Positions 13,533-24,229 of a stretch of 64,000 nucleotides of DNA are shown here, one piece after another; within the stretch, counting starts at the first letter, position 1, and every line of letters starts with the position of its first letter. Made by a program: the position numbers and the translations under genes. The notes under the pieces are model-generated. The model ran no database searches. It was not told the DNA's origin and was given only the letters and a program-made list of their open reading frames with translations. The stretch comes from Paramyrothecium sp. XJ0827 (Eukaryota; Ascomycota; Sordariomycetes; Hypocreales; Stachybotryaceae), in the NCBI GenBank assembly GCA_020881915.1, contig JAJFPB010000002.1:5529001-5593000 (forward strand), given 5' to 3'.

Positions 13533-14370
13533 TTGAGTGGTCAAGGAGTCGCGGATGATTATGAACGCGCAACTGTACTTTTGTTCTTGCTCTTGCAGGG
13601 CCTGGGACCTTTAAGGACCGACGTCCGTGGCATTGTCCGGAATCACCCGAGCAGCGAACAGGTAGTCTGCATTTCATCTATTTCCGTGGGATTCAAACTG
13701 CTCAAGGAGCCAACAGCAACAGCGTCAGGGGTTAATAGACGAGGGTATTTTATTGGCTGACCTTCAATAGAAGTCAAGTACGATCAGCTCCCATGGCTTG
13801 GAATATACTCAGCCATCCAAGGTTGAAGCTTGAAGTGGGCCGTCCGCATGGTCAGTCCGGACTTGGAATTCTCCGCTAGCATCTCTCTGGGTGGGGCCGG
13901 TTATGACGGGACCTTTTCGCGTCAAGGAGCTTGCCGTCGTTGCCGAGAATTCAATTGCCCAAGAGGTAACTTGTTAGAGGCGTCACTTGGAGAGTTCGCG
14001 CCTGAGCATCAACTCGGGCGTGTAAGTCATCACCGATTTGTCTTATATGGCTAGCAGACGTCTTGGCATCTTGGCAATTTGGTATCTGGGTCGATTGTGA
14101 AAGGAGCAACTCTAGGATGCTGTCTATTGCAATGCCGTTAAACAGAAAAAGAATCAACCCCCAAGAGGTAAACCTGAAGAAATGGAAATAGTGCTTCAAA
14201 AATGAACCCCAGACTAGTGCTACTCCTGTAAGGTATGGGGACTCCACAAAATGTTGATCCCCGGATTGTTGCTGTCCGGGGATCCCGTTCTCCATGATAA
14301 AAGCGAGTCTTGGCCTTCTGTTCAACTCTGAGACTCAAATCTCACAACTCTTTCCAACTACTCTATAGCC
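13533..14370. other. Divergent intergenic region between GAPDH paralogue and sugar transporter
   Basis: About 840 bases between two start codons that point away from each other, so it should hold both promoters. The divergent pairing of a glycolytic paralogue with a sugar transporter makes shared regulation possible. No specific site can be defended by eye. Confidence 0.45.
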
Positions 14371-15939
14371 ATGCCTTACAACTCTTACATGGGACTCCGC
14401 GGCAAGTCTCTGAGAAATGCCCAGATTGCTTTTGTTGTTGCCCCCGGCTTCACCCTCTTTGGGTACAACCAGGCTGGTCTGGGCCCCTTGGCTACGCTTC
14501 AGAGCTGGGTACATCAGTATCTATCTTTGGATACGGTCAACACGAGCGGGCAGCTCAAATCCAGCAACTCAACGCACAGCGGCGCGGTCATTGCGTCTTT
14601 CCAAATTGGAGCTTTGATCGGTGCCTTGTCCTGCATCTTCCTAGGCGATGCCCTAGGCAGACGGAAAACTATCTTTCTGGCCGCTCTCCTGACCCTCGTC
14701 GGCCAGGTGCTGCAGGTGTCCTCTTACAACCTGATTCAGTTTGTTGTGGGCCGAATCGTTGTGGGCATGGGAGTTGGCGAGATCAGCGTCATGATACCCG
14801 TGTGGCTGGCCGAATGCTCACCCGCAACCCACCGAGGGCGAGACGTCGTCACGGCAGGCATCTTCATGTGCCTAGGCTACGCGGTGTGCAACTGGGTTGA
14901 TTTTGCCTTTTATCACCTTTTGACCTCCAATCTCCAATGGAGACTGCCGTTGGCGGTTATATCTCTGCCGCTCTCGCTCGCCATGACGTGTGTCATCTTT
15001 CTTCTGCCCGAATCTCCCAGGTGGCTAGTTCGGGTGGGTAGAACAACTCAGGCTACCGAGGATCTGGCGGCACTCAAGGGCCTCGCGATCGATGATGAGC
15101 GCATCCGCCTCGAGATCGCCCAGATCGAGTCGTCGCTTGAATGTGCGGCAGACAAAGGCGCATCGCTCATGCAGCTCTTTTCCAAAGATGACAAAGAGAG
15201 ACTGCTTTACCGATTCTTCCTCTGTATATTCCTACAGTTCGTCCAGCAGATGTGCGGAGGCAACCTCATTTCAGTCTACGCGTCGACCATCTTCCACCAA
15301 AACCTTGACCTAGGTACCAGTTTGTCCAAGATCCTGGCTGCTTGTGCCCTCACCTGGAAGTTCCTCTGCTGCTTCATCTCCTTTTTTGCCATTGACCGTT
15401 TCGGCCGCCGCGCAGTCTTCATTATCAGCGGCGCCGGTATGTCAATGTGTATGCTAGCCTTGGCCGTCAGTACCAGTTTCCCCTCTTCGAATAAGAGTGC
15501 CTCCATTGCTTCTGCCTTTTTCATTTTTATGTTCAACTTCTTCTATCCCATCGGGTTCCTGGGTGCCAACTTTCTGTACTGTAGCGAAGTCGCCCCGGTC
15601 CGGCTTCGCGTGGCGATGAACTCGGTGTCGACAGCGAACCACTGGCTGTGGAACTTCGTCGTGGTCATGGTGACTCCGGTGGCCATCAGTACCATCGGAT
15701 ACCGCTACTACATCATGTACACCATCATCTCGGCGCTTATTCCTATTGCAGTGTATTTCTTCTATCCGGAGACGATGAATCGGAACCTGGAATCGCTCAA
15801 CAATTTGTTCCGGGATGCATCATCACCCCGCCAGGTTGTGTCCTTGTCACGCAAGATGCAGGGCGATGGAGCCGAAGAAACATCGGCGGTCGACGGGAAA
15901 AAGGAGCATGGCGCGGTTGAAGAGACCGAGCGTGTGTAG
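14371..15939 (+). CDS. MFS sugar transporter (522 aa)
   Basis: An intronless major facilitator superfamily protein of the sugar porter family. Visible signatures: the G-x3-D-x2-GRRK/R loop after the second membrane helix (GDALGRRKT), the PESPRWLV motif before the central loop, the IDRFGRRA loop after helix 8, and a late FFYPETMNR motif (family PETKG). About 12 hydrophobic segments alternate with polar loops, and both ends are predicted cytoplasmic. The ATG at 14371 lies just after a CT-rich stretch and gives the standard short N-terminus. It imports or exports a sugar or related polyol across the plasma membrane; the substrate cannot be told. Divergently arranged with the GAPDH paralogue. Confidence 0.88.
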   Translation: MPYNSYMGLRGKSLRNAQIAFVVAPGFTLFGYNQAGLGPLATLQSWVHQYLSLDTVNTSGQLKSSNSTHSGAVIASFQIGALIGALSCIFLGDALGRRKTIFLAALLTLVGQVLQVSSYNLIQFVVGRIVVGMGVGEISVMIPVWLAECSPATHRGRDVVTAGIFMCLGYAVCNWVDFAFYHLLTSNLQWRLPLAVISLPLSLAMTCVIFLLPESPRWLVRVGRTTQATEDLAALKGLAIDDERIRLEIAQIESSLECAADKGASLMQLFSKDDKERLLYRFFLCIFLQFVQQMCGGNLISVYASTIFHQNLDLGTSLSKILAACALTWKFLCCFISFFAIDRFGRRAVFIISGAGMSMCMLALAVSTSFPSSNKSASIASAFFIFMFNFFYPIGFLGANFLYCSEVAPVRLRVAMNSVSTANHWLWNFVVVMVTPVAISTIGYRYYIMYTIISALIPIAVYFFYPETMNRNLESLNNLFRDASSPRQVVSLSRKMQGDGAEETSAVDGKKEHGAVEETERV

Positions 15940-16679
15940 TTGGAGAGCTTAGTTCCAAGAACGTAACTCGTCAGCCACCTCCAAGTTGTATACCCGCTAC
16001 ATGCCTTTATGTCAATGTCGAAAAGCCTAGCCTTATACTAGCCAGTTGAAGGAATGCAAGGCTTTGTGAAATGATTGGCCGTACGAACCTTGTTGCGCTC
16101 CAGTAGCCATTCAATTTCTGCATGGCTGCATTTCTGAGCAGGTTTGCGTCTGGCGGACTTGATTAATGCCGGTGGTCGATTTCAATGGATGCTGGCGGAC
16201 TTTTCTAATACCGCAGAACCAATGTATTGCCCGCATCCCACCTACCACCAGGCATGCAAACCTTGGCTTAGGCTACTCTGGGTTAGCCGAGTCCAGTTCG
16301 GCATGGACGCACTCTTCCGAAACAAACTCTCAACAGGCAACATCTGTAACCTCTTTGCATTTACTTATGATTAAGACGAATCTTGTTGTTTTAGGCCTTT
16401 TTCGTCTCCTTTCGAACATGCAATTAATGTTTGAGTGTGACGTTGTATTTCCAGTCACTCTTTTTGCACCCTTGATAGTGGAGGTCGACGCCAAACTACA
16501 AATACAATCAAGGGGAAATGCAGGTTCGAGGCGCGATATGACTTCGATACCAAAGCCGGTACTAAGAACCTTATGAGTTCAGCTATGGCAAACCGAGCAG
16601 CAACGCCAAAGTCATTATTGAGCCCTCAAGAACAAATTTTTGTAGTCGAAAAAGTGAATCTAAAATGGGTGGCCAAGGC
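15940..16679. other. Intergenic region, no supported gene
   Basis: Downstream of the sugar transporter. Open frames up to 136 codons (from 16166) overlap each other in different frames and show no motifs; nothing is supported. Confidence 0.4.
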
Positions 16680-17007
16680 TCTACACTCGCACCGTCAGAA
16701 CCCGCTCGTCCCCTCCGTGTAGTCGAAATTTCCTTTTCATCTATTCATCAACAAGCCAACACCAGCCGGGTAATCCTGTTGTACCCCGCCGTGCCGGGAA
16801 TGGAGCATTGCAATCATTGCTCTTCAACATGGGATCCCTAGCAAGCGCAAGTCATAAGCCTGCGTTGATTATGTCCTTGGCCTTTGTACACACCGCCCGT
16901 CGCTTCTACCGATTAAATGAGTCCGTAGGGCCTCCCGACTGACTCAGAGAGATCGGAAACTACCACTCAGGGCCGGAAGGTTCTCCAAATTTAGAGGAGG
17001 TGAGGAT
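16680..17007 (+). pseudogene. Isolated, mutated 3'-terminal fragment of 18S rRNA gene
   Basis: The near-universal 18S 3' sequence ttgtacacaccgcccgtcgc is present at about 16884-16903. It is flanked in the right order by other 18S blocks: gcattgcaatcattgctctt upstream, and later a run ending in ccaccactcagggccgg-like and tttagagga sequence. Homology seems to start near 16680-16760 and stops near 17007, before the end of the mature rRNA. Many substitutions interrupt stems that are normally fixed, and the rest of the rDNA unit is absent on both sides, so this is a dispersed relic and not a working rRNA gene. Confidence 0.85.
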
Positions 17008-17030
17008 CCCAGGCAGCATTGGGATCCTCA
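17001..17030. repeat. Perfect 11-bp inverted repeat with 8-nt loop
   Basis: The arms tgaggatccca and tgggatcctca are exact reverse complements separated by ggcagcat. The hairpin sits precisely where the 18S rDNA homology stops, so it may mark the junction of the inserted fragment. No transcription-terminator role is implied. Confidence 0.7.
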
Positions 17031-18600
17031 AGAAACACTCTCTCAAGAAGCCGGAATCTGCATCGGAGCCACAGGTAAGGACCCTGGAGTATCGCAATCT
17101 CTCAAATCATATTCATGTGCTGACCAAGGTCTGAACGTGCAGAAGACCAAGTCATGGCTAAGGGGGATCTCAAAGATAGCTCGACTATCAGCAAGATCCA
17201 GCAGCTGAAGGAAAGCACCACCAATCTGATAAGAGGCAGTAGTTGGGTCAACTTCAAGATATGGCTTTTCGATCTAGGAAGGAAAGGCCTACTCGGGGTT
17301 ATGTCAAACAACAGTCTGGAATGTTGTTCGTCGCCTACTCGGTGCAATCGAGATCTCCTACACAACTGTTCATCAACACCAGAAACAATAAGAATAAGAT
17401 CCAGAGGATCAAGTATGCAACTGCCCTTTCAAATCACATGCGATTTTTCAGCAATCTTCATGGGTACCTGCGTCATGGTTCAATAGATGTGCCGCCCCAA
17501 CAAAATTCTCCACCCGGCGTTGTCTTCAACCCAAATCGACCTGCGAAGGACCTTGAAACCAGAAGTTGGACGAAAATCCAGCCTCACTTCGTTGAACGAG
17601 GAAAAACACTATCGGTGCAGCGGTATTTCACCAGTGCCGAAGCTCCCACCTATTCTACACCTCCGGTCTTTTCACAATGTCAACGTAGAGTCAGCCTCAA
17701 TATGTTAGCAACAAGCAGCCTCCGTAGGATGATGCAAATGAAGTCGAGTGAAGCGGCATTTCATCCAAACCAAATACATCCCTTTTTTTTTTGCTGCAAA
17801 TTCGGGGATCATGGCCAATCTGGCGTCATATTAACCAAGGCAAAATGTAAAAATTTTGGCACCCCTAGAAAACCCACATAATGCAGCCGCACATTACCTG
17901 TCCGAACAAAGGAACAGGTCGTCTTCATACTGTGGCCCCAAAGTTCGTCCATTTTTCCAAAATTCTAATGCTTTACTAACTTTCACGGCTCCCGTCGCTC
18001 GATAAAGCATAGAAGGTGAGTTTGAAGGACTGAAAAGAAAAGCGGAAAACAATTTTTTTTAATTTTTAATTTTTTTAATGGCAAACTGCCCTTCTCAACC
18101 TCATTCTAATATTACTTTTCTTTCATCGCATTTGGTCCCGAGCGGCCTCCGTGCTGCCCTTCGCCCAAAGAAGAAAAAGAGAAATGAATCGAACATGGTT
18201 AAACACAGGTATCATGATGGGTACGGTTTTCGAAGGTCAACGGCCAATCTGATGCCTGAATAATTGTAAGAAAAAATAAAACACCGCTGGGAGTGTGCAG
18301 TACAATTTGGATCCACGTGTGATGTTCTGTCTTTGCTTGCCGTAAGCTCGTCGTCATCGAGTTGGTGGATTACAACCACAACAGGAGTGAGGCCTCTGTC
18401 CCTCTTTTCTCTGTCCCTCATTGGCCAGTCCCTGTAGCCCCACCCAAGCTCTCCCATGCACCTGGATGGGCCGCCGATGCGAGTTGAGAACCTTGATGCC
18501 GCCATCAGTCTCAGCGGGCAGTGGCGTGGACACGCACGCTTTGATTCCACATCTCTGTTTCTTCTCTCTCAAACCGTGTCGCCCTTCGTCAAGATCAGTC
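17031..18600. other. Gene-poor region; one weak open frame
   Basis: The longest frame on the plus strand starts at the ATG at 17262 and runs to 17881 (206 codons) without a recognisable domain. Its composition is basic and Ser/Thr-rich, and codon use is not obviously that of the neighbouring genes. I do not call it as a gene. The stretch 18040-18080 is a T/A homopolymer-rich tract. The last 200 bases are the 5' flank of the PARG-like gene. Confidence 0.35.
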
Positions 18601-19794
18601 ATGGGTCGTACTGAGCCATCGCAAGGGCTCCCTCCGCCGAGTTTTCGCCGTGATGCGCGGGCGAAGAAAGCAAAGGCCACCATCAACAAGGTCATCCCAG
18701 CACTTCTTTCAGCTCACCCCCGCGCCAAGCGCGGTGCAGACTCATCAGAACTGATCGTGGAGCCAGCGGCGCGCAAGAGCCAGAAGCCAGTAGCTCATCC
18801 AGCTGGTAAAAATGGCTCAGCAGATCCGGCGGCCTGTCAAGGCCCGAAGCTGTTACTCCAGGTAGCGGACACCTTGACGGCCGCTCACGCGCTTTTGCGC
18901 AATGAGTCAACCGGCAACGAGGATCTCACCAACAAGGAAGCCAAAGTTGCCATCTTGAATATGGCATCGCCTCTCTCACCGGGCGGGGGTTTTGTCAACG
19001 GGGCAAGCAGCCAGGAAGAATCGCTGTGTATGCGCAGCACCTTGCTGTCTTCGCTCAAGGACGAGTTCTATCGCCTGCCAGAGCTTGGTGGAGTGTACAC
19101 ACCTGATGTCCTTGTATTTCGCGACGTGAGTGATGAGGATCTTGAGAAGCGGGAGCGCTGGTTCGTCGACTGCGTCAGCGCCGCCATGCTCAGGATGCCA
19201 GAAACCGAAATCGATGAAGAGACTGGGCACGGAAAGTACAGCAGCGACAAGGATAGATCACTCATCCTACAGAAGATGAGAGCCGTCATGAGGATTTTCC
19301 AGGCAAAGGGCGCCAAAAAGGTCGTTCTGGGCGCCTGGGGATGTGGAGCCTACGGAAACCCTGTTGGGGAAATAGCGACGGCGTGGAAGAAAGTGTTGGC
19401 CCCGGGGAAGAACAAGAAAGAGACATGGGAAGGCATTGAAACGATTGTCTTTGCGATTACGGACGAGGGACTTGCAGACGGCTTCCAACGAGCCTTTGGT
19501 GAGGCGTTGTCTAGGAAAGAACCCGAGGATTCCATCGAGGAAGAGAGTGAGGATGACTTGGAAGCCCTCAAGATGAAGGAGTTGCAAGATAAGATTCAAG
19601 AAATCGAGGCACATATAGATCAAACGAAGAATGATCAGGTGCGAAATGGGCTGGGCAATGTGTTAGCAGGACTCAAAAATCAGCTCGCTGAGACGCGTGA
19701 CCCAGAGGAGGAACTAGAATCGGATGCGGAAGAGGTCATTTCGGATTCCTCAGCAGATGAAGAAACAGATAGCGAAGATGGACAGAGGAAATAA
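18601..19794 (+). CDS. Microbial-type poly(ADP-ribose) glycohydrolase-like protein (397 aa)
   Basis: The fold family is identified by the macro-domain PARG signature: a GGG loop followed by QEE (SPGGGFVNGASSQEESLC, about residues 127-144). Further on are a GGVYTPDVLVFR segment and the late LGAWGCGAYGNP block (about residues 240-255), which forms the rest of the ADP-ribose pocket in the TIGR02452 family. The enzyme class removes ADP-ribose polymers from proteins. The start at 18601 was chosen because it gives a basic N-terminus with a KKAKATINK segment; the open frame upstream has no plausible start context. The last 90 residues are very acidic with a coiled-coil-like helix (about 325-370), a fungal extension. 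No signal peptide, so probably nuclear or cytosolic. Intronless. Confidence 0.85.
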   Translation: MGRTEPSQGLPPPSFRRDARAKKAKATINKVIPALLSAHPRAKRGADSSELIVEPAARKSQKPVAHPAGKNGSADPAACQGPKLLLQVADTLTAAHALLRNESTGNEDLTNKEAKVAILNMASPLSPGGGFVNGASSQEESLCMRSTLLSSLKDEFYRLPELGGVYTPDVLVFRDVSDEDLEKRERWFVDCVSAAMLRMPETEIDEETGHGKYSSDKDRSLILQKMRAVMRIFQAKGAKKVVLGAWGCGAYGNPVGEIATAWKKVLAPGKNKKETWEGIETIVFAITDEGLADGFQRAFGEALSRKEPEDSIEEESEDDLEALKMKELQDKIQEIEAHIDQTKNDQVRNGLGNVLAGLKNQLAETRDPEEELESDAEEVISDSSADEETDSEDGQRK

Positions 19795-20327
19795 AAGATT
19801 AAATCCGAAGCATGTCATTATAGTGAAGGCGCAGAAATTGACATAACGTGAAGCGTCTAGAGAGGCATGTTTAAAACTGGATAGTGTGTAAAACAGGTTT
19901 CTTCTTAACTACTAGGAGACTCTCAACGGAGATACGGATTTCAAATACCAGGCATAGACTGCTGACAAGTGATGAAAACCCCTGCTCGTGCTGTTTGAGG
20001 CTTACCTGGCGGCTACACTCTTGCTCTATGCTTGGATTTTGCGGTGCAAGGTATGTCACACTCTAGGAAAAGCTTGCAGTCTTCCTTGCTGCGCTAGCAT
20101 TCCATCGGCAGGGTTTCAGGGCTGCCAAGCGTCCACGAATAGATGCATCAACTTGTCGGTAAAATGATTCAAATCTTCGATTCATACAACAATGCTTTCT
20201 ATAAAGTACAAATTGCGCCCTTCTCGAGCTCTAGATCCACAACAAAGAAGAGTTGAAACACGGTTGATCCAGTCAACAATCACCAGTCCGACCTCTCCAG
20301 GCTCTCCAATTCCAGTCCAGCGAGACT
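19795..20327. other. Convergent 3' intergenic region
   Basis: Lies between the 3' ends of the PARG-like gene and the minus-strand secreted protein. No gene or repeat is seen. Confidence 0.5.
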
Positions 20328-20801
20328 TTAAGGGCAGGGACCCTCGTTGGGGTCAATCCAGTACTGGTAGCCATCGGTGATCTGGGTGCTTCCATGCTCG
20401 CAGCCGCCAACCTCCTTGTTGAAGCCGGCGACGCACACGTCGAAGTTGACGATTCTATCTTCGGCACCCAGGCCAGAGTTGGTGATGGCCCAGTAGATGT
20501 GGTTCACCTTGCCGTCCTCGGCAGCCCATGTGGTGCAGTACTCCCAGGGGTTGCTCTTGTCCGCGATGGTGAGGGAAACCCCGTTGGCGATGCCGCAGAC
20601 GTTCCTGACATCGCCGTAGACCTCGTTGGGAAAGTCGCCCCCGAGGGTGCCGTGGAGGTCGCTCCACTTCAGGCCGCCGCTGTAGCAGCCGACAGGGTTC
20701 TCGCACGTCGGGCAGACAGGGCCGCCGCTCTGGGGCTTAGGAAGACCGCGGACGAGGCCAACGAGGCCGAGGGTAAGGCCGATGATTCCGGTAGAGATCA
20801 T
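20328..20801 (-). CDS. Secreted cysteine-rich protein (157 aa)
   Basis: A hydrophobic N-terminus (MISTGIIGLTLGLVGLVRG) fits a signal peptide cleaved near residue 20. The mature part has eight cysteines (CPTCENPVGC, NVCG, EYC, DVC, GGC, GPC), enough for four disulphides, and is rich in Gly, Asp and Trp. I do not recognise a named family. The size and cysteine content are those of fungal extracellular effector or antimicrobial-type proteins, which is inference. No intron is needed. GC-rich codon use unlike the AT-richer flanks. Confidence 0.78.
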   Translation of the reverse strand: MISTGIIGLTLGLVGLVRGLPKPQSGGPVCPTCENPVGCYSGGLKWSDLHGTLGGDFPNEVYGDVRNVCGIANGVSLTIADKSNPWEYCTTWAAEDGKVNHIYWAITNSGLGAEDRIVNFDVCVAGFNKEVGGCEHGSTQITDGYQYWIDPNEGPCP

Positions 20802-22972
20802 GATGGCGGTGTGGTTATGTTGAAGTGTATAAAAAAGTGCAAGTAGAAATATTTAAAAGCTTCTGAGCTTTCAAGGCAGTTGGTTTGCAGAGGGAGTTGG
20901 AAAGAAACGGGCTATTGTTGTTTGTTTGTTTGTGATGTGATGCTGAAACTGATGTGGATGCTGTGGATGATGAGCAAGAACCATCAACTGCGACTTTCAT
21001 CAACCCTTATATACTCTATTCTTTCCTTCTTGTCTTTTCGGACTTCTAACATCTATCTTCTGCGAGACCGAGCCTTCTGTCAATCACATACTATCGAAGC
21101 CGTTGTGGCTTGAACGTGGTGAGCTATTCTTGGCATTCACGTCATGAGGATTCAATTGCTATGCGATCCCACTCCCAAACAATAGTGGTCGGCAATGCAG
21201 TCCCCTGAATTGGATTGTCCAGAAACGGATTATGCACGGAAATCCTGATGTCATGCCAGGGGTTTTGACGCATTATGCTCCGCCTGATTGGACGGCCTTC
21301 CTCCGCCGCACATTTCGAACATTCCATGTCGTCAGACGCAGGGGCCAAACTCGGTTCCTTCACCTTCCACCCCGGACGTGCCAGCCCTGCACCTGGACCA
21401 ATCCTCCAGGCTCCGACACAGCTTACTTACTCTTTTGTCATAGGTCCAATGAAGCACAGGTTACAGCGGGTCGGAGGTTTCCATCCATCCCTTCCTCCCG
21501 CCGCCGAGAGTCCGAGTGGGAGGTCCGGCACATGGATGTGCATGCATGTCCATACCGTTGCCTTGCAGGGCCGATGCTTTGTGACACAATAGCCTCGTGG
21601 GAAGGTTGGAACAGTCGCAGATCGGAGGAATAGATTGTTTCTCAGTCAGTAGCGCACGGCGATCCAAAGCTTGTTTCATCAATTTGCTTGAATCAATCTA
21701 TCTCTTTCGAGGTCCGCCACATTGCAGGAGTTCTTTCAAGCATGACATTTGAGCAGGAAACTTGTCAAGGATGGAAAATGATATCATCACGGCTCCCATG
21801 AGCAATGCGGCTGGAAGAAGCCTGCCGTATGTCAACTTCCAGCACTGCGACAGCGTCAAAGCTTTTCCTAGCATAGTAGTTCCCTTGACGAAAGGCAAGG
21901 AGCGAAAAACGCGCTCGGCCAAGCGATTCCGTTGCCACGAGACCGTAAGTTGCCTTCCATACTTAACACTCTCGACATGAAAAATTCGTCAGACTTCCAC
22001 TATCTGTTTCCTTCATCTTTGTTTAGAACGTCAGTAGAGTGTGTCGCATAGCCCTCGTTAGTACAGAGGCAGAAACCCCGGGTACCGCTAAGTATCGGAT
22101 TGCCCCGACGCAGGGCCCAATGCTTGCATTGCGAAGGATCATGTCGATCACGGCAAGGATGATCCATACCCTTCCAACGGTTCCAACTGTGCTCGGACTA
22201 ACGGTATCGGACTTTTTCGCGGAATTCTTGAAGTGGACCAACACTCTCATTATTTTAGCTAATAATTACACCACCGAGGCTCGTATGGCAGCCATGAACA
22301 AGGACATTTGTGTGCAAATCAGCCGATGGAGGGGCAAGTTCCTGATTGACCATAACTACAGGGCAGCTTTTGGCTAGAAGGAATGTGATTGAGTGTTGAC
22401 CATGCTAAAGTTGGCACCCGATGACGTTGCACCTCGCAGGCATTGATCTGAATTCTACAAAACCCAACACTTGCAGGGTAGGTGAGCTTTTAGGTGAGTT
22501 GACGCCAGTGGAATTTCGCTGTCAACAACGCCGCTATAAGGGATACGAAATCCGCGAGTCCGTGAGTGCAAATGGTCGTACACAACGCGATGGTCTATTT
22601 CCGTAAAGTGTTGCGGAGACCTTACTGACTTCATGTGTCGAACTCCGGGGTATGCACTCGAGACTCCACTGCTTGTAAATCTCCATCACGGCCATTGGCA
22701 TTCATCCCTGTCAGAGAAGCTGAAGCTGAAAGAGCCCGCGTTGCTACTTTTCATTAACACAGGTCACATTGAGTGGCAAGCTGTCTAGTCTATGACCATA
22801 GATTGAGTCTGTCCCGGAATACACATTTCCATATTCTGGACAAGAACGGAATCATTCATAACTGAAGGGGGGTAATCAAGTGCGTCTCTATTGGGATTCG
22901 ATTGCAATTGCTAGGTTTCTTTTATGTGCAAGTACAAAACAATCCCGATTTACATCCTCAAATTGTTGACCC
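20802..22972. other. Long intergenic region, no supported gene
   Basis: About 2.2 kb. The first part is the 5' flank of the secreted-protein gene. On the minus strand at 21698-22250 two neighbouring frames encode hydrophobic peptides that might be remains of a membrane protein, but no start, splice path or family match can be defended. Confidence 0.4.
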
Positions 22973-24229
22973 TTACTCCTCGGAGCGAACCTCCCACTCG
23001 TAGGCGGCCATTAGGTAGGCACCGCCACCACGGTTGTCGTTGCGAACGATGGGGATGGAGGTGTAGTACTAATCAAGGTTAGCTAGATGTTTTATCAGGG
23101 ACGAAGAGTGACCAACCTCAATGGTAGCGTTGCTGTTCAGGGAGCCGACCTGGACGGTGCCCTCCCAGTTGATGGTGCCGTTGTTGGGGTTCTCGGTGAC
23201 CCAGCGGTCGACAAGAGTCTTGTAGCCGAACTCGCCGGTGTGCAGGTATTCCTTCTCGTCGAGGAAGCCCAGGCGGATACCACGGAGGATGCCGGTCACG
23301 AACATAGCGGAGGCGCTGGACTCGAGGTAGTTGCGCTTGTCGTCGAGGTACTGCTCGTCCATGAGCAGGTACCAGCCACCCTCAGGGTCCTGAGAGGCCT
23401 TGGCGCCCTTGGACAGACGGACGAAGTAGTCGACCAGGCGCTCGTAGCCGGGAGTCTCCTTGGGGATGATCTGCAGGACCTCGGTGAGAGAAACGTAGTA
23501 CCAGCCGACAGCGCGGGACCAGACGAGGGGAGAAGCGCCGGTCTCGGGGTCAGCCCAGATGGCCGTCTTGCTCTCGTCGTAGCCGTGGACGAGGAGCTCG
23601 ATCTCGGGCTTGCGGGTGCGGCTCTCGATGACTGTTGTCAGGCGTCAGACATGAATATCACGGCAGTTTGGCAGCTTGTGCAACTTACGGTCGAACTGGT
23701 GGATGATATCCTGCCAGGCAGTGGCGTTGTCCTTGTCGAAGAGGCTGGTGTACTTGGCGTAGAAGGTGTCGGCCATGAAGATGCCGTCCAACCACATCTG
23801 GTTGGCGTAGATGGGAGCGCGGTGCCAGAAGCCTCCAAGAGGGGTTCGTGGGTGGCGCTCAACCAATTGATCGCGGATGATCTTTGCGGCCTTGGCGTAC
23901 TTCTCCTCGCCGTGACGCTCGTACAGCCACAGCAGGTTGTTGCCGATACGGTAGTCATCGAGGGAGTAGTGGGCCGGGCGCCAGTTGCGGATCTCACCAT
24001 CGTCGGTCACGATGCCGTCGACCTGGTTCTGGAGCCAGGCAGAGATGGTGTCGTTGTGGCCGAGCTCGTAGGCAAGCTCAATGCCGCTGTACAGAGTGGC
24101 CTCTCCGTAGTGGAAGCTGAACGGCCATCCCTTCCTGATGTAGGAGTCGGTCATCTGGTGGAGGTAGCCCTCGTAGTCACCGCACGCGGCGGCAACGGCG
24201 CCGGTGGCGAAGAGAAGAGCTGACTTCAT
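22973..24229 (-). CDS. Secreted GH105-type unsaturated rhamnogalacturonyl hydrolase (383 aa)
   Basis: Exons: 24229-23689, 23631-23117, 23068-22973; introns of 57 and 48 nt; 384 codons in frame. A signal peptide covers about residues 1-16 (MKSALLFATGAVAAAC). The body is an alpha/alpha-barrel of the GH88/GH105 clan. Visible family blocks are the YRIGNNLLWLYE helix, the QMWLDGIFMADTF segment with the presumed catalytic Asp, and the HGYDES...WAD...SPLVWSRAVGWY block. It hydrates the 4,5-unsaturated galacturonyl end left by rhamnogalacturonan lyases, releasing the sugar from pectin fragments. Usual length for the family is 350-390. Extracellular, so it acts on plant cell-wall debris. GC-rich coding sequence gives a long spurious antisense frame. 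Confidence 0.85.

Noticed and set aside
17262..17881. 206-codon plus-strand frame
   Set aside because: No recognisable domain; amino-acid composition and the mutated surroundings suggest chance.
18421..18600. Longer N-terminus for the PARG-like protein
   Set aside because: The extension is Cys/Pro-rich without similarity to the family pattern; the ATG at 18601 gives a normal basic start.
20394..20846. 150-codon plus-strand frame
   Set aside because: Antisense to the secreted Cys-rich protein, Val/Asp/Ala-rich composition typical of a shadow frame.
21698..22250. Possible membrane-protein exons on the minus strand
   Set aside because: Hydrophobic but no start, no frame-keeping splice and no family motif.
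23087..24223. 378-codon open frame on the plus strand
   Set aside because: It is exactly antisense to the GH105 exons, which have a signal peptide, family motifs and proper introns. The frame is an effect of GC-rich third positions.
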